Under the pieces are notes generated by a model. The model ran no database searches and was not told the origin of the DNA. It was given only the letters and a program-made list of their open reading frames with translations. Both the position numbers and the translations under genes were made by a program. Positions 33,528-43,703 of a DNA stretch of 64,000 bases are shown piece after piece. The DNA comes from Halococcus sediminicola (GTDB taxonomy: Archaea > Halobacteriota > Halobacteria > Halobacteriales > Halococcaceae), in assembly GCF_000755245.1 (NCBI RefSeq), contig NZ_BBMP01000024.1:85651-149650 (forward strand), read 5' to 3'. Numbering within the stretch: the first letter of the stretch is position 1; each line of letters begins with the position of its first letter.

Positions 33528-35243
33528 TCAGAGGCTCCACACATCAACTGCTGCTTGTGCAAGTTTCTCACTTCTAGTCTCAATCTCGGAAATCCCCCAC
33601 TTCGTATGATCTTGGAGTTTATGGGTCATTTTGAAGTCTGTCTCGTCTTCTGTATAGTACTCTTGTTTCTTCTCCAACGATCTATTCGAAGCCCTGATGT
33701 TTGGATCTTCTTCAAGAAGGGTGAGATTGCCGATTTTTTTCTTGAACTCATCATGCTCATCTTCTGTTATATCAAACGGATCTAGCCAGAGTTTGATGAG
33801 GTTCTTACCGTGTCGCTCGGGAAGAATATGCTCAATATGGACCTGGTAACGGCTCTCTACAACTTCTTTACCACCATGACCCAAGTGGCTTTCTTCTATT
33901 TTACTCAAGATATACTTAGTTCTGTCAGTTCGGGGAAAATCTTCCCGTGTGAAGTGACGTATGAATTGTTCATCAGCTGGAAACCGTCCCTCTGATTCAA
34001 GATAGTCATCCATGTACTGAAGTGGATCGTCATGTTTGAACGCATTCTGTGCTAAGTGATTGAAAATCGTGTCATGAGGACCGGTATTTCGGTCGCAGAT
34101 TTGTCTTCGAATAAGTAGCGCGTTTGATTTCTGAATTATTCCTTTGAGTACGTCTACATCATCTGATTCTGAGAAGGCCCTAAGAAGAAACGTGAAGGGC
34201 GTAATCGAAACGATCTCGGCATCACGGAGTAAGCGATTTATTTCGGAGTTCTCGCTCTCGCTGAATCGTTCAATCTTTTGCTGTAATAGTCTCTGAAAAA
34301 TTCCCGACTTTTTTCGTATGTCTTCTAGAAGTGATTCAATATTATCAGTCTCGTCAATCGTGTCAGTGAATGTCGGCTCATATAATTTACTTTCTGTTAT
34401 TTTCTCGTTTATCCCGAGAAGCGAGGAAGACATGCAGTACTGTCTAAAGAAAGTCGTTCCCGAATTGTGGATAGCAGATATACTTTCTATGTTCTTGATG
34501 ATATCGCCCCAAAGGTCTTCAACACGCTCTTCATCTGTGTTTTTCCGATTCGAGGCTTTCATCAGAAGGTAGTTCTTCATAAGATCGATTGGCGAAAGAG
34601 ATAACCCACGATTATTCATTGTCTCGAATAGTTGATATGCCTCGGAGTGGCCCTTCGCGGTAATTGATACGTAGATCAACTGATCAAGGATCCCGTCATG
34701 TAGATTCTTGACTTCTTGTAAACTGCTGCACTCAGTGTCAAGTTTGCCACGGAAATACTCGTAAGCAGACACTATTTTTTCGTTGTCGATCTCGTCGTTG
34801 TAAGACTTCACGAGGTTCTCGTAGCTATCTTGGTCTAAATTGCCTAGGACTAGCCTCATCCCTTGGCGTTTGCCATCTCGATCGACAATCCACAAATTTT
34901 CTTCAATTGTCTCTACTCGTTGTTCTATTTCTTTCTCAGAATGATTTTCTTGAAGATAGTCTCTTATTGCGCAGAGCAGAATCGAGATAGTCGTGATTCG
35001 TTGCTGTCCATCTACTATGTCTATTTCATTCATCCCCTGTGCAACATGCGTTTCAGACATGAAAACGACAGTTCCAAAAAAATGGCTGCCATCCGGAACA
35101 ATATCATTGAGATCATCCCAAAGATCAGTGAAGTGCTCTTCTTCCCAAGAGTATCTTCGTTGGTATGATGGGATTCGTAGTCTTTCGTTCTGATCAAATA
35201 AGTCCCCCATTTCTTTCGGGCGGATCTGCTCAGCTATTTGCAT
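33528..35243 (-). CDS. GmrSD-like protein: DUF262 with C-terminal HNH (DUF1524)
   Basis: A 571-aa single-chain member of the family containing the type IV modification-dependent nuclease GmrSD. The N-terminal DUF262/ParB-like NTPase has IPSYQRRYSWEE at 24 and the DGQQR motif at 78-82. The C-terminal DUF1524 nuclease has VHIEHILPER followed by IGNLTLLEEDPNIRASNRS, the expected His-Asn pattern. Such proteins cleave DNA with modified cytosine. The gene is markedly A/T-richer than most of the window, a sign of transfer. It follows the PLD-SNF2 gene in the same direction but has its own TATA box, so it may be a separate unit. Confidence 0.85.
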   Translation of the reverse strand: MQIAEQIRPKEMGDLFDQNERLRIPSYQRRYSWEEEHFTDLWDDLNDIVPDGSHFFGTVVFMSETHVAQGMNEIDIVDGQQRITTISILLCAIRDYLQENHSEKEIEQRVETIEENLWIVDRDGKRQGMRLVLGNLDQDSYENLVKSYNDEIDNEKIVSAYEYFRGKLDTECSSLQEVKNLHDGILDQLIYVSITAKGHSEAYQLFETMNNRGLSLSPIDLMKNYLLMKASNRKNTDEERVEDLWGDIIKNIESISAIHNSGTTFFRQYCMSSSLLGINEKITESKLYEPTFTDTIDETDNIESLLEDIRKKSGIFQRLLQQKIERFSESENSEINRLLRDAEIVSITPFTFLLRAFSESDDVDVLKGIIQKSNALLIRRQICDRNTGPHDTIFNHLAQNAFKHDDPLQYMDDYLESEGRFPADEQFIRHFTREDFPRTDRTKYILSKIEESHLGHGGKEVVESRYQVHIEHILPERHGKNLIKLWLDPFDITEDEHDEFKKKIGNLTLLEEDPNIRASNRSLEKKQEYYTEDETDFKMTHKLQDHTKWGISEIETRSEKLAQAAVDVWSL

Positions 35244-35270
35244 CCTAATCTACCGTATAGCACCGTTCCC

Positions 35271-35280
35271 TAATAAAGTT
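35271..35280 (-). promoter_or_regulatory. TATA box of the GmrSD-like gene
   Basis: AACTTTATTA on the minus strand, 28-37 bases ahead of ATG 35243. Confidence 0.45.
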
Positions 35281-35359
35281 CAAACCGATTCTTCACCCGA
35301 TTCTTATTGAAATCCCGTTATTAGACTTAGTAGCATACGCATTGCTTGTACGCGGCGAC

Positions 35360-38300
35360 TCACGGTGTGTGTGGCGCAACAGCAAGCCAGCAAATTAGCT
35401 GCACTTCCTCTTCTTCGATCAGTGGAAGCGGTTCCGGTGGCTCAGATGGTTGAAGACCAAGATCCTCGATCTTCTCAACAAGCTCTTTCGTTTTCTCATC
35501 CGGATCGATCTCTCGATCGTAGATGTCGCGAAGCTCGCGCTCGTAGCGACGTCCCCATGGCGCTTCAACAGATTCGATCAGTTCTCGAAATTCTCCTTCT
35601 AACATATCCGGCGGGTGTTCACGAAGGTGGTCAGCGACACGAATAAACAGAGGACGTATCTCCGGCTCGATATTCCGTGGGTCAGTTTGCTCCATCCACT
35701 GGTTGTAGATGTCTTCGCGCGCTATCTCCCATGTATCGTAGACTTGATTCCGCATACTCACTGGCAATGCACGTTCGGTATCGTGTGAGCACTCGATCCG
35801 CTGTAAGCAACTGAGCGTATCCTCAATGAGCGCTTCTGTCTCATCGCCGCTTCCTACTGCCGTGAGAGGGAGAAAGCGAGTAAAGATCTTCTCACCGACA
35901 CGGGCACAGAAGAAGTAGCCTGGATTCGGTCCTCTGAATCCGGAGCCGGCACCCCAAGGGAGTGATTTAATGGTTTCTTCGTGGTCTTTGAGTCCACGGC
36001 GCAGCTCTTGCCTGAACTCCTCACCAGAGTAGGCGGCTGCACCCGAACCACCTTGTTCGACCGCCTCCTGTTTCTCCTGCCGAATCGACTCAATATCCTC
36101 ACGTTTATCAGCGTAGTTCTGCTCAAGCGTGGTGCTCTCCGGGAATATCTCGCTGTCAAGGCCAATAGAGTGTGCCGCTTGTGTGAGTTTTTCACGGACG
36201 CGGAATTCGAGCTTAAGGAGATCGTCTAATCGGTCCTCAGGGAAGAACGAGTATGCATATATCTCCGAGTGCTTCGAATTGATCCGGTCGATTCGTCCGT
36301 TTCGCTGGACGACTCGCATCGGGTTCCAGGGGAGGTCGTAGTTCACTACGTTCCGCGACTGCTGCAGATTTACACCCTGACCGAGCACGTCAGTTGCAAC
36401 TAAGATATCGAACTCATCTTCCGTATCAGTTGGTGCATCCGTTGATTCAGGGGCGAAGCCAGTAACCGCTTGTTCGCGTGAAACGCCGCGTTTGTTGCTG
36501 TCACCCGCAACCCCGGCGATTCTCCCCCGGTAGCACGCGAGCCGATCGTCCTCTTCAACCGCCTTATCGAGATAGTCAAGGATCCAGTCTACCGTGTCCT
36601 CGTAGTAAGAGAACAAGAGGACTTTTCGATTTCGTCGGAATTCCTCATCGTTAGCTGCGTCCGCCTCTGCCTGCCTAGCGACCCTAGCAAGCGTCTCGTG
36701 CAATGCCGACAGCTTGCCGTCATCTCCAAGACTAACGGCTTCAGCCCGACGTTTCCAGCGTTTGAGGATCTTAATGTCGTTCCGCAAGTCGTCTTTGAGT
36801 GCGTCTTCGTAGAGGGATCCCGATGCAGTGTCCACAACACCACCGCCAGAGAGCGCTTCAGCGAACGCCTCATCATTGTCGGACTCGACCCACTCATCGA
36901 TAGCCTCAGAGTTCGGTACTCGACCTGAATCGACGATATCGAGGGTCGCTTCGTACTGTTCGATCATCCTTCCGAGTGTCTTTGCGAATGCTCGACGCGA
37001 TGATTCGAATCGTTTGAGCAGGCCTGTTCGCATGAGGCCGACGAGTGCGAGGTTCGAACCATCTTCTTCCCCAATCTGGTAATCCGAAATGCGATAGCGT
37101 GCGAGCGTGAGTTCCGGTTCGCCGTTCTCGCCCTCTACGAGGCCTCGGGCAACATCATCGAAGAAGTCCTCGCCGATAGCCTCGTTCAAAGTGTAATCGA
37201 CGCGCTTGGGGTTCACGTCGGGGAACGTAATTCGGATCTCGCCATCAGGCGTTGGGATGGTTTCGTTCGGATAATACTTTTTGACGAAACGGCGCGTTCG
37301 GCGTACAGTTGTCTGGTCGAGTACGTCGAACAGCGCCTCGGGGCTCAGTTCGGAAGGATCCTCAGCCTGTGCCGATTTGAACCGCTCTCGAAGTGACGGG
37401 ATGCCCTCGGAGGCGAACGCAGCGTCGTTCTTGATGAACGTATTGAGGAGGTAATAGAGGTCCCAGAGCGAGTTGTTGACTGGTGTCGCTGTAAGCATCA
37501 CAAGATCCTTCGGCGGGTCACCTCGGAGAAGAGTTCGCAGCGCGTGAGTTTGGTCGGCGTTGGGATTTCTAAATGCGTGTGCCTCGTCGACGACGATCAG
37601 CTGGAACTCGTCGAGGTCCTGACCGAGGTTGTCTTGACTTCCACCCAGACGAATGTCGTTTCGAAGTTGGCTATAGGAGACAATCGTGAAATGGAAGTTC
37701 CAGTTGGCTCGTTGTTTCTTCCACATCCCGTCTCGAAGGTAGGCAGGAGCGACAACCAGCGCTTTCTGACGGTTTTCTTGGACCGTCTCTTCGAGAATTT
37801 CTCCTGCGATGAACGTCTTACCGAGGCCAACCTCGTCGGCGATAATTACGCCATTATGCTCTTCGAGGAAGCGCTTGGCACGGAACGCACCATCGTTCTG
37901 GAAGTTGGTGAGTTGGATTGCTCCCTCTGTCTCTTCGCGTTCTTGCTCGATCTCGTCGCGATAGCGTTCCCAGAGAACACGGAGGTAAATGAAATACGGT
38001 TCGTATGGTTCGAACCGTTCCTCGTAGATACCTGCAAGGTCGTATGGCTCACTCTCGGCCCAGACATCCTCGAACCAGTCCTCGACCTGCTCGGTAACGT
38101 GTGGTTCATAGTGGCCGAGATTGAGTTCGAGGTTCGAGTTGAGACCAGCCCATGTGAAGTTCGACGACCCAGCGAGAACGCCCTGCTCGTGTGAGAACAG
38201 GAACGCCTTCCCATGTAAAAATCGGTCTTCGTACCGACGAACGTCGACTCGCTCGCTGTTCAGAAAGTCTATCATTGTCTGCAGATTATCGTCGGTCTCG

Positions 38301-38644
38301 CGGGAGAAGCCGAGCAAGTCACGATCGCGTTCAAGGTTCTCGTCGAGCGACTGGAGCGCGGAGTCGACACGTTGTTGGTCGTATTTATCTTTCCGTGGCT
38401 CACCGGGCTTTCGCCACCGCTTGCGGTCTTTCTCGTCGGGTTCCGCCCCGAGGAGTATCCGTACGCGACCAACCTGATCAAGTCCTTCGGCGAGTGAGAA
38501 GTATCCACCAGGATTGAAGTAGCCACTCGCGATGTCGAGGTCGGGTTTGTCGGCGAGTAGAGCGTCCAACTCTTCAAGATACTCGCTGATGGCCGCCGCG
38601 AGCGTGTTGCCCGCTCGATTATCGACAAACTCGGGTCGAGTCAT
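35360..38644 (-). CDS. PLD-nuclease-like and SNF2 helicase fusion (1094 aa)
   Basis: Residues 1-200 form a phospholipase-D-like domain with one HxK motif (FLHGKAFLFSHEQGVLAGSS at about 143). Residues 245-800 are an SNF2-type translocase: Walker A in IADEVGLGKTF (about 268-278), VVDEAHAF, MLTATPVNN, and the helicase-C motifs VATDVLGQGVNLQQ and WNPMRVVQRNGRIDR. The C-terminal 280 residues are helical. It overlaps the methyltransferase stop by four bases. DISARM has separate SNF2 (DrmD) and PLD (DrmC) proteins; here both activities are in one chain, which probably translocates on and cuts unmethylated DNA. That role is inferred. Confidence 0.85.
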   Translation of the reverse strand: MTRPEFVDNRAGNTLAAAISEYLEELDALLADKPDLDIASGYFNPGGYFSLAEGLDQVGRVRILLGAEPDEKDRKRWRKPGEPRKDKYDQQRVDSALQSLDENLERDRDLLGFSRETDDNLQTMIDFLNSERVDVRRYEDRFLHGKAFLFSHEQGVLAGSSNFTWAGLNSNLELNLGHYEPHVTEQVEDWFEDVWAESEPYDLAGIYEERFEPYEPYFIYLRVLWERYRDEIEQEREETEGAIQLTNFQNDGAFRAKRFLEEHNGVIIADEVGLGKTFIAGEILEETVQENRQKALVVAPAYLRDGMWKKQRANWNFHFTIVSYSQLRNDIRLGGSQDNLGQDLDEFQLIVVDEAHAFRNPNADQTHALRTLLRGDPPKDLVMLTATPVNNSLWDLYYLLNTFIKNDAAFASEGIPSLRERFKSAQAEDPSELSPEALFDVLDQTTVRRTRRFVKKYYPNETIPTPDGEIRITFPDVNPKRVDYTLNEAIGEDFFDDVARGLVEGENGEPELTLARYRISDYQIGEEDGSNLALVGLMRTGLLKRFESSRRAFAKTLGRMIEQYEATLDIVDSGRVPNSEAIDEWVESDNDEAFAEALSGGGVVDTASGSLYEDALKDDLRNDIKILKRWKRRAEAVSLGDDGKLSALHETLARVARQAEADAANDEEFRRNRKVLLFSYYEDTVDWILDYLDKAVEEDDRLACYRGRIAGVAGDSNKRGVSREQAVTGFAPESTDAPTDTEDEFDILVATDVLGQGVNLQQSRNVVNYDLPWNPMRVVQRNGRIDRINSKHSEIYAYSFFPEDRLDDLLKLEFRVREKLTQAAHSIGLDSEIFPESTTLEQNYADKREDIESIRQEKQEAVEQGGSGAAAYSGEEFRQELRRGLKDHEETIKSLPWGAGSGFRGPNPGYFFCARVGEKIFTRFLPLTAVGSGDETEALIEDTLSCLQRIECSHDTERALPVSMRNQVYDTWEIAREDIYNQWMEQTDPRNIEPEIRPLFIRVADHLREHPPDMLEGEFRELIESVEAPWGRRYERELRDIYDREIDPDEKTKELVEKIEDLGLQPSEPPEPLPLIEEEEVQLICWLAVAPHTP

Positions 38645-41600
38645 TTTGCATCCTCTTCGTCGAGTCGGTCAGCCCACTCATCGTAGGATTCTAGCACGCG
38701 TGTTAGACGCTCCTCGTAATCCCAGCCTTCGTGGAATGTCTCGAAGATAACTTCGAGGTGATCGCGCGAGAGACCGTAGAGATGCGCAACTACTGCATCA
38801 AGTTCGTAGATTTTATCCTGCTTTACCGTCTCATCAAGTGGCCCGTACTCAACCCCGACTGTCTCAGCCCACTTGGCGTAGCGCTCGTCGACAGCGGCGA
38901 GCTCACCCGCAAGCTGGACGACGCGCTCACGGAGTAGGGATTCATCACCGGGACGAGGTATTCGTAGAGCTTTCAATATGTGGTAGTTGAGCCCAGTTTC
39001 TACGAAACGACGTGCATACCAATCCAATGGAATTGAACTCAAGACACCTAAGAGATACGCTTGGTCGCGTTTTTCTCCACGAGGCCAAAGGAAGTAAGGT
39101 GCTTTATCTGTAAGAATTGTTTCCGGCGGTAACAACGCGGTACGGACTGTTCTGCTATCTGTATTTCGGGCAACATCCCGGAAAGCGATACGTGGTTCGA
39201 GGCATGGGAGAGTCGTTTGGTCGTGCACCCACTCTTCGTTCATCTCATAGAATGAAGATCGCTTGCCAGCATATTGATAGGAACTTTCTCGTTTGTCTTG
39301 TAAATATTCTTTTACAACTGAGGGATCGGACCAAGCGTAGCGAACACCCGTATCAGGAACCCAGATATCGAACGAAGCTCCTTTGAACACTGGCCAGAAG
39401 TTCTCCGGTGGTTCGTCAGTGAAGTGCATGATCCGTGTTCCATCGTCGGCCACTTTGTCGGTTCCAGCGTTGAGCTCAGCGCATGGGCGCGCTCGCCATT
39501 CGTCCTCTTCATCGAGATCGAGACGTGGATGTGCTGCCAATTCTCTGAAGACCTCAACCGATTTCGGTTCAGATGGCAGTAGCGGAAACGAGGCAGTCCC
39601 TGTCCAGTTCTTTGCTTGTTCTACTGGGAAGGTATATGGACCCTGTTGCAGTCCCTCTTCGTAACTACTTTCGTCGGGGTATGGACCTCGTAGTGGTAGC
39701 ACCGTCTCCTCGCCAGGAGCGATTTTACCGAGGCAAAACAGAGCAATGGTGTAACGCGGTTCCATTCCATCAAACACCCACCCACGCTTATTTTTCAGAT
39801 AGGTGAGATCTGTGACTATACCCTTCTCAAGCAATTCACGACGGATTTTTTCTGACCCAGCACCCGAGAAGGCGCTTCTAGGGAGTACGACACCCATGTG
39901 ACCGTTTTTTGCTATGAGTCGCCAAAATCTCCAAGCAAACGCTTTGTAGGTATCGGGTGCTGATCCACCCCACGCAGCACCGGGATACGGGCCGTTTTTA
40001 ATGAACTGACTTCGCTTTTCTTGTTCCTCAAATTCATCGTGGAACTGTTCAACTAGATCCGGCCGCTCTTCTTCCATTTCCTTCCTGAGGCGCTCGATCT
40101 CCGTCTGAGATTTCCCCTGTAATCCGGGTACGTATCGCGTCCAAAATTCCTTTTCTTCGAGCGTTGCTTCCTGCCACGGAGGATTCCCAATGATGACGTC
40201 AAATCCCGCGTTCTCTCCTTGAAACACCTCGGGGAATGCGGCAGGGAAGTGTAGCGGGTCGGTCGATTCGAGCGCCGTCTGAGCTCGCTGGTGGACGTCC
40301 GTCCCAGTTAGGTCTCCGTCATCGTTCACCACTGTCGGATCGATATCTTCGTCTATACGCGAGGCCGCGAGAATATCGAACGCCGTGCGGGTTCGCTCCA
40401 GCCGTCGCTCAATCTCCTTCCGTGTTTCACGCGCCTCTCGTACCGCTGCAGCGTCTGCATCCGCTGAGTGTCCAAGTTCGTCGATATCGTCTCTCAGCTC
40501 GCTCATTACGCTTGACCCACCGGCGAACATCCCGAGCGAAGTCTGATCAATATCAAGAATGTCGCTCACCTCGTCCAGCGTACCGATACCCGCGAGCGAA
40601 TCCCCACTTACGAGATTGTAATCGAGGAACGTCAGCGGGAGGCCTGGCACAAATGTATGGACCCAGAGCGAGAGCCGTGCGAGTTCACTTGCGAGGGGAT
40701 TCAAGTCAACGCCGTAGATGCACCGGCGGGCAACCTGTCGCCGAAGGAGCTGGCTCTGCTCGACAACTGGTGCGGCATCAGTACCTTCGAAAGCGCTCTC
40801 GATCTCGTCTCGAAGGCGGTCGAGTTCGTTCTCGACACCTGGGAGTGGCCGCTCCACGAGATAAGCCGATAGACGGCTCTCGATATGATCGATCGCTCCC
40901 ACGAGGAAATGCCCCGACCCCATGGCAATATCCGCAACGCGCAAGTCGAAGAAGGCCGCCTCTGCCTCCCGGTCAGTCATCTCGTCCAGCTGGTCGAGAT
41001 GCTCGTCAAGCGCTTCGTCCAGGGAATATTCGAGAAGGTGTTCGACGAAGCGTGTCTTCGTGTAGTAAGTACCAGTCGCTTTTCGTTCCCCTGACTGTCC
41101 GTGGAGGTAGACTTCACCCTCTCCGACGGCGATGTCGCGCTCTGGATCCTCATCAGTGTCGGCAGGTTCATACCGTCCATCCGAGTCGAGTCCAAGAGGC
41201 TGTTCAGCAACAGAAAGCTCGCTTTCGAGGAGTCCCTCATAGATCACGCCGAACTCACGAACCCCGATGTTCCGGAAGTCGACCGGTCCCTGGTAGCCAT
41301 CGACCGTCTCATCGACGAGCAGATTCGCCAGCACTGGGCCGAACTGGTCGTTCGTCAATTCGATTGAGGCGAGTCTCCCCCCTGCCTCAGAGACGTCTGC
41401 ATCTGAAGACAGCAGTCGCCCATCGTACTCGGGAAGACCCCATTCGTTGTTCCCCGTGTGAATGGCATCGACCAGTCGTATCATGTCGTCCCAGTGGGTA
41501 GTCGAACGAGCGTCGAAGCTTCGGTCCTCCTCAACGACATCGTGGACCTCATGTGCTTTTTGTTTGAGCGAGCGACTGTCGTACCGTGGATTATCTCGAG

Positions 41601-42705
41601 GCAGAAAGCGTTCATCTTCCGCGTAGGCGATGAAGAGCAGCCTATATAACGTGATGAGCGTCATCCGGTATGTCTCATCAAGTTCGTCTTTCGTCGGGTC
41701 ACTCAGGTCACGTGCGCCCGCGATTGCCTCAGCTAACTGCGGGACAACGTCGTCGTAAATCCGTTCACGGAGGCGTGCTCCGAGGTCGGCCGCGTAATCC
41801 TCCGAGCGCTCCATTATCTCAGCGAGAGTGCCGTCGTCTCGTAGGGCAGCAGCCGAAAACAGCAGCTGCAGGTATCCGCCGTTCTCCTCCGGCAGGAGAT
41901 CGAGATTAGCCTCCACATAGGTGTCAGTACGACCTCGAGAACCGAATCCAGCATCAGGATCAGTCGTGTAGAGGCGAAGTGTGCGGCCAGCGTTTCCAAC
42001 GACGTAATCAACTCGCTTATTCTCTGCCTTGTTCAGGGCGTAAGAGATCGGTGTCTGCTTCGAGAAGCGCTCCTGCGGGTATTCGAAAGATTCGTCTTCT
42101 TCGAGAAAAATCGCGAGTGCCGTCTGACGACCATCCTCAGTGAGCATATATCCCGGACCGGAGAGTGGTTCGATCTGGTATCCGAGACTCTCTACGAGAT
42201 CGCGACCGGCTTCGTCAAGACAATCACTGCTTTGCTCAGTTGCACGTTCCCAATCAGCTCTCTTTGGAACCCCAACCCGAAGTTCGTGCGTCGAGAGCAG
42301 TCCCTGGTTGCGAATACCAACGAGTTCCTCGTCGATTTGGGCCAGCATTTCATGGAGGAACTGGCGAGCAGCGTGGCGGTCCGGTCTCTCTAAAGCGGCA
42401 GCACAGATGCGCTCTATCTGACTGACATCGAGGTCGCGATGCACCGGTGGTGTTTCACCTGAAGGGCCACAGATGCCAACTTTCCCGCTGTAGAGGGTGA
42501 CGAGTAGGATCGGATTCGCTCGACCGCCTTGACGATTGTTCCACGCCCGCCGCATGACTTCTTTCGTGGGCTTGCTCTGACTCTGCGTCACAACGATTTC
42601 AAGCGCGCTCGTGCCATTCCCTATTAGATATCCGTCCGATGTGAGTTCTGCTTGATCGGGTTGCCAGGGACGAAATTGATGAGACGAGAGAAACTCAGTT
42701 CCCAT
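38641..42705 (-). CDS. Large adenine-specific DNA methyltransferase (Eco57I/type ISP-like, 1354 aa)
   Basis: An N6-adenine methyltransferase. Motif I is ADIAMGSGHFL at 591-601 and the catalytic NPPW is in FDVIIGNPPWQEA near 838. The N-terminal 590 residues are helical with a weak nuclease-like part (ALNKAENKRVDYVVGNAGRT). The C-terminal 400 residues resemble target-recognition regions (YHILKALRIPRPGDESLLRE). In size and order it resembles DrmMI or BREX PglX rather than a simple type II enzyme. It is in one operon with the PLD-SNF2 helicase (4-base overlap) and follows the nuclease gene by about 110 bases. Confidence 0.85.
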   Translation of the reverse strand: MGTEFLSSHQFRPWQPDQAELTSDGYLIGNGTSALEIVVTQSQSKPTKEVMRRAWNNRQGGRANPILLVTLYSGKVGICGPSGETPPVHRDLDVSQIERICAAALERPDRHAARQFLHEMLAQIDEELVGIRNQGLLSTHELRVGVPKRADWERATEQSSDCLDEAGRDLVESLGYQIEPLSGPGYMLTEDGRQTALAIFLEEDESFEYPQERFSKQTPISYALNKAENKRVDYVVGNAGRTLRLYTTDPDAGFGSRGRTDTYVEANLDLLPEENGGYLQLLFSAAALRDDGTLAEIMERSEDYAADLGARLRERIYDDVVPQLAEAIAGARDLSDPTKDELDETYRMTLITLYRLLFIAYAEDERFLPRDNPRYDSRSLKQKAHEVHDVVEEDRSFDARSTTHWDDMIRLVDAIHTGNNEWGLPEYDGRLLSSDADVSEAGGRLASIELTNDQFGPVLANLLVDETVDGYQGPVDFRNIGVREFGVIYEGLLESELSVAEQPLGLDSDGRYEPADTDEDPERDIAVGEGEVYLHGQSGERKATGTYYTKTRFVEHLLEYSLDEALDEHLDQLDEMTDREAEAAFFDLRVADIAMGSGHFLVGAIDHIESRLSAYLVERPLPGVENELDRLRDEIESAFEGTDAAPVVEQSQLLRRQVARRCIYGVDLNPLASELARLSLWVHTFVPGLPLTFLDYNLVSGDSLAGIGTLDEVSDILDIDQTSLGMFAGGSSVMSELRDDIDELGHSADADAAAVREARETRKEIERRLERTRTAFDILAASRIDEDIDPTVVNDDGDLTGTDVHQRAQTALESTDPLHFPAAFPEVFQGENAGFDVIIGNPPWQEATLEEKEFWTRYVPGLQGKSQTEIERLRKEMEEERPDLVEQFHDEFEEQEKRSQFIKNGPYPGAAWGGSAPDTYKAFAWRFWRLIAKNGHMGVVLPRSAFSGAGSEKIRRELLEKGIVTDLTYLKNKRGWVFDGMEPRYTIALFCLGKIAPGEETVLPLRGPYPDESSYEEGLQQGPYTFPVEQAKNWTGTASFPLLPSEPKSVEVFRELAAHPRLDLDEEDEWRARPCAELNAGTDKVADDGTRIMHFTDEPPENFWPVFKGASFDIWVPDTGVRYAWSDPSVVKEYLQDKRESSYQYAGKRSSFYEMNEEWVHDQTTLPCLEPRIAFRDVARNTDSRTVRTALLPPETILTDKAPYFLWPRGEKRDQAYLLGVLSSIPLDWYARRFVETGLNYHILKALRIPRPGDESLLRERVVQLAGELAAVDERYAKWAETVGVEYGPLDETVKQDKIYELDAVVAHLYGLSRDHLEVIFETFHEGWDYEERLTRVLESYDEWADRLDEEDAK

Positions 42706-42812
42706 TGTTTACTGCAAAAACGGCCACGACTTATTCCTTTCCCGCGTGAGCCACTCAACTATGCATCAACATCTCACAGTACTCTCTTTTCCGCTATTAT
42801 ACCCATGAAACG

Positions 42813-43703
42813 TTAGAGAATGCTTTCTCGAATCGCACTCTCTGGCGTCCCCTCCTCAATCATACCATGAATATCTTCTTGATCGAATAGAATAATGGTC
42901 GGCTCGTCGTCTCGCCGAAGGGATTCCTCAGCATCGGATGTATACCCATCTACGCTGAAGAAATATGCTGCTCGACACAACGTTCGAGTAGCAACCTCCT
43001 CAGCCTTCGGGCGAAATTGATTCGCGTCCCCTTGGGTGGCACCACCATCTTGCCACTTATTCTCAACAACGGTCGCACACCCAACCGCGCGAAAGAGCCA
43101 TTCATCTGCGTCTAAGCATGTGACAACCACATCCACTTCACCTTCAGAACGCTTGTCCTTTACTTGAACGCGGAGACCATCGATTTGACAAAACAGGAGC
43201 CCAATAAAGTGGTCAAAATAGCGGCCTCGTGCATGATGATCCTCCATCTGACTCAGCTCCTCGAATTCGTTGCGGAAGTAGCTTGATGGAAGGTTTCGCG
43301 CTGATTCCTGAAACCGTTCTAGGCGCTCATGCACTTCCAGAAAAAAATCGAAATCCTCGTCAGGGATTTCATAGATCACCTCCCAATGTCGGGATTCGGC
43401 CAAATTGAATCGCTTACCACACATGCAATCAACCATCTTGTCTGGAACATCACTCTGACGACCGAACACACCACCGTGTTGGCTATTGCATTTTGGACAG
43501 CGGACCTTCAGCTTCGCTTGAAGAATATTCTCATCGCAGAGGTATGTCAATATGTCCAGTGCGGTTTGCTCGCTAACCTCTGACTCACGTGCGACTATCG
43601 GGAGGCGGACATAGTTCGTTCCTGAAGCTCTAGCTTCATTCAGGTACGTTTCTAAGGCCTTGCAGTTTTCTTTGGGGATACTCTCCAGTTTCTTCGAGGA
43701 CAT
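42813..43703 (-). CDS. PD-(D/E)XK-type restriction-endonuclease-like protein
   Basis: A 296-aa protein. Residues 1-60 form a winged-helix-like part (VARESEVSEQTALDILTYLC). Residues 65-105 carry a zinc ribbon (VRCPKCNSQHGG, CMCGKRF). Residues 155-270 have the nuclease pattern: RYFDHFIGLLFCQIDGLRVQ, then EGEVDVVVTC and TVVENKWQDGGATQGDANQF. The Asp of EVDVVV and the ENK triad are the expected catalytic residues. It starts 68 bases inside the upstream gene, so the two are coupled. It is the likely restriction or targeting component of the methyltransferase module. Confidence 0.75.
   Translation of the reverse strand: MSSKKLESIPKENCKALETYLNEARASGTNYVRLPIVARESEVSEQTALDILTYLCDENILQAKLKVRCPKCNSQHGGVFGRQSDVPDKMVDCMCGKRFNLAESRHWEVIYEIPDEDFDFFLEVHERLERFQESARNLPSSYFRNEFEELSQMEDHHARGRYFDHFIGLLFCQIDGLRVQVKDKRSEGEVDVVVTCLDADEWLFRAVGCATVVENKWQDGGATQGDANQFRPKAEEVATRTLCRAAYFFSVDGYTSDAEESLRRDDEPTIILFDQEDIHGMIEEGTPESAIRESIL

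Noticed and set aside
40236..41501. 421-aa plus-strand frame opposite the methyltransferase
   Set aside because: Arg/Ser/Pro-rich with no motif, lying fully inside a gene with a defined methyltransferase fold.
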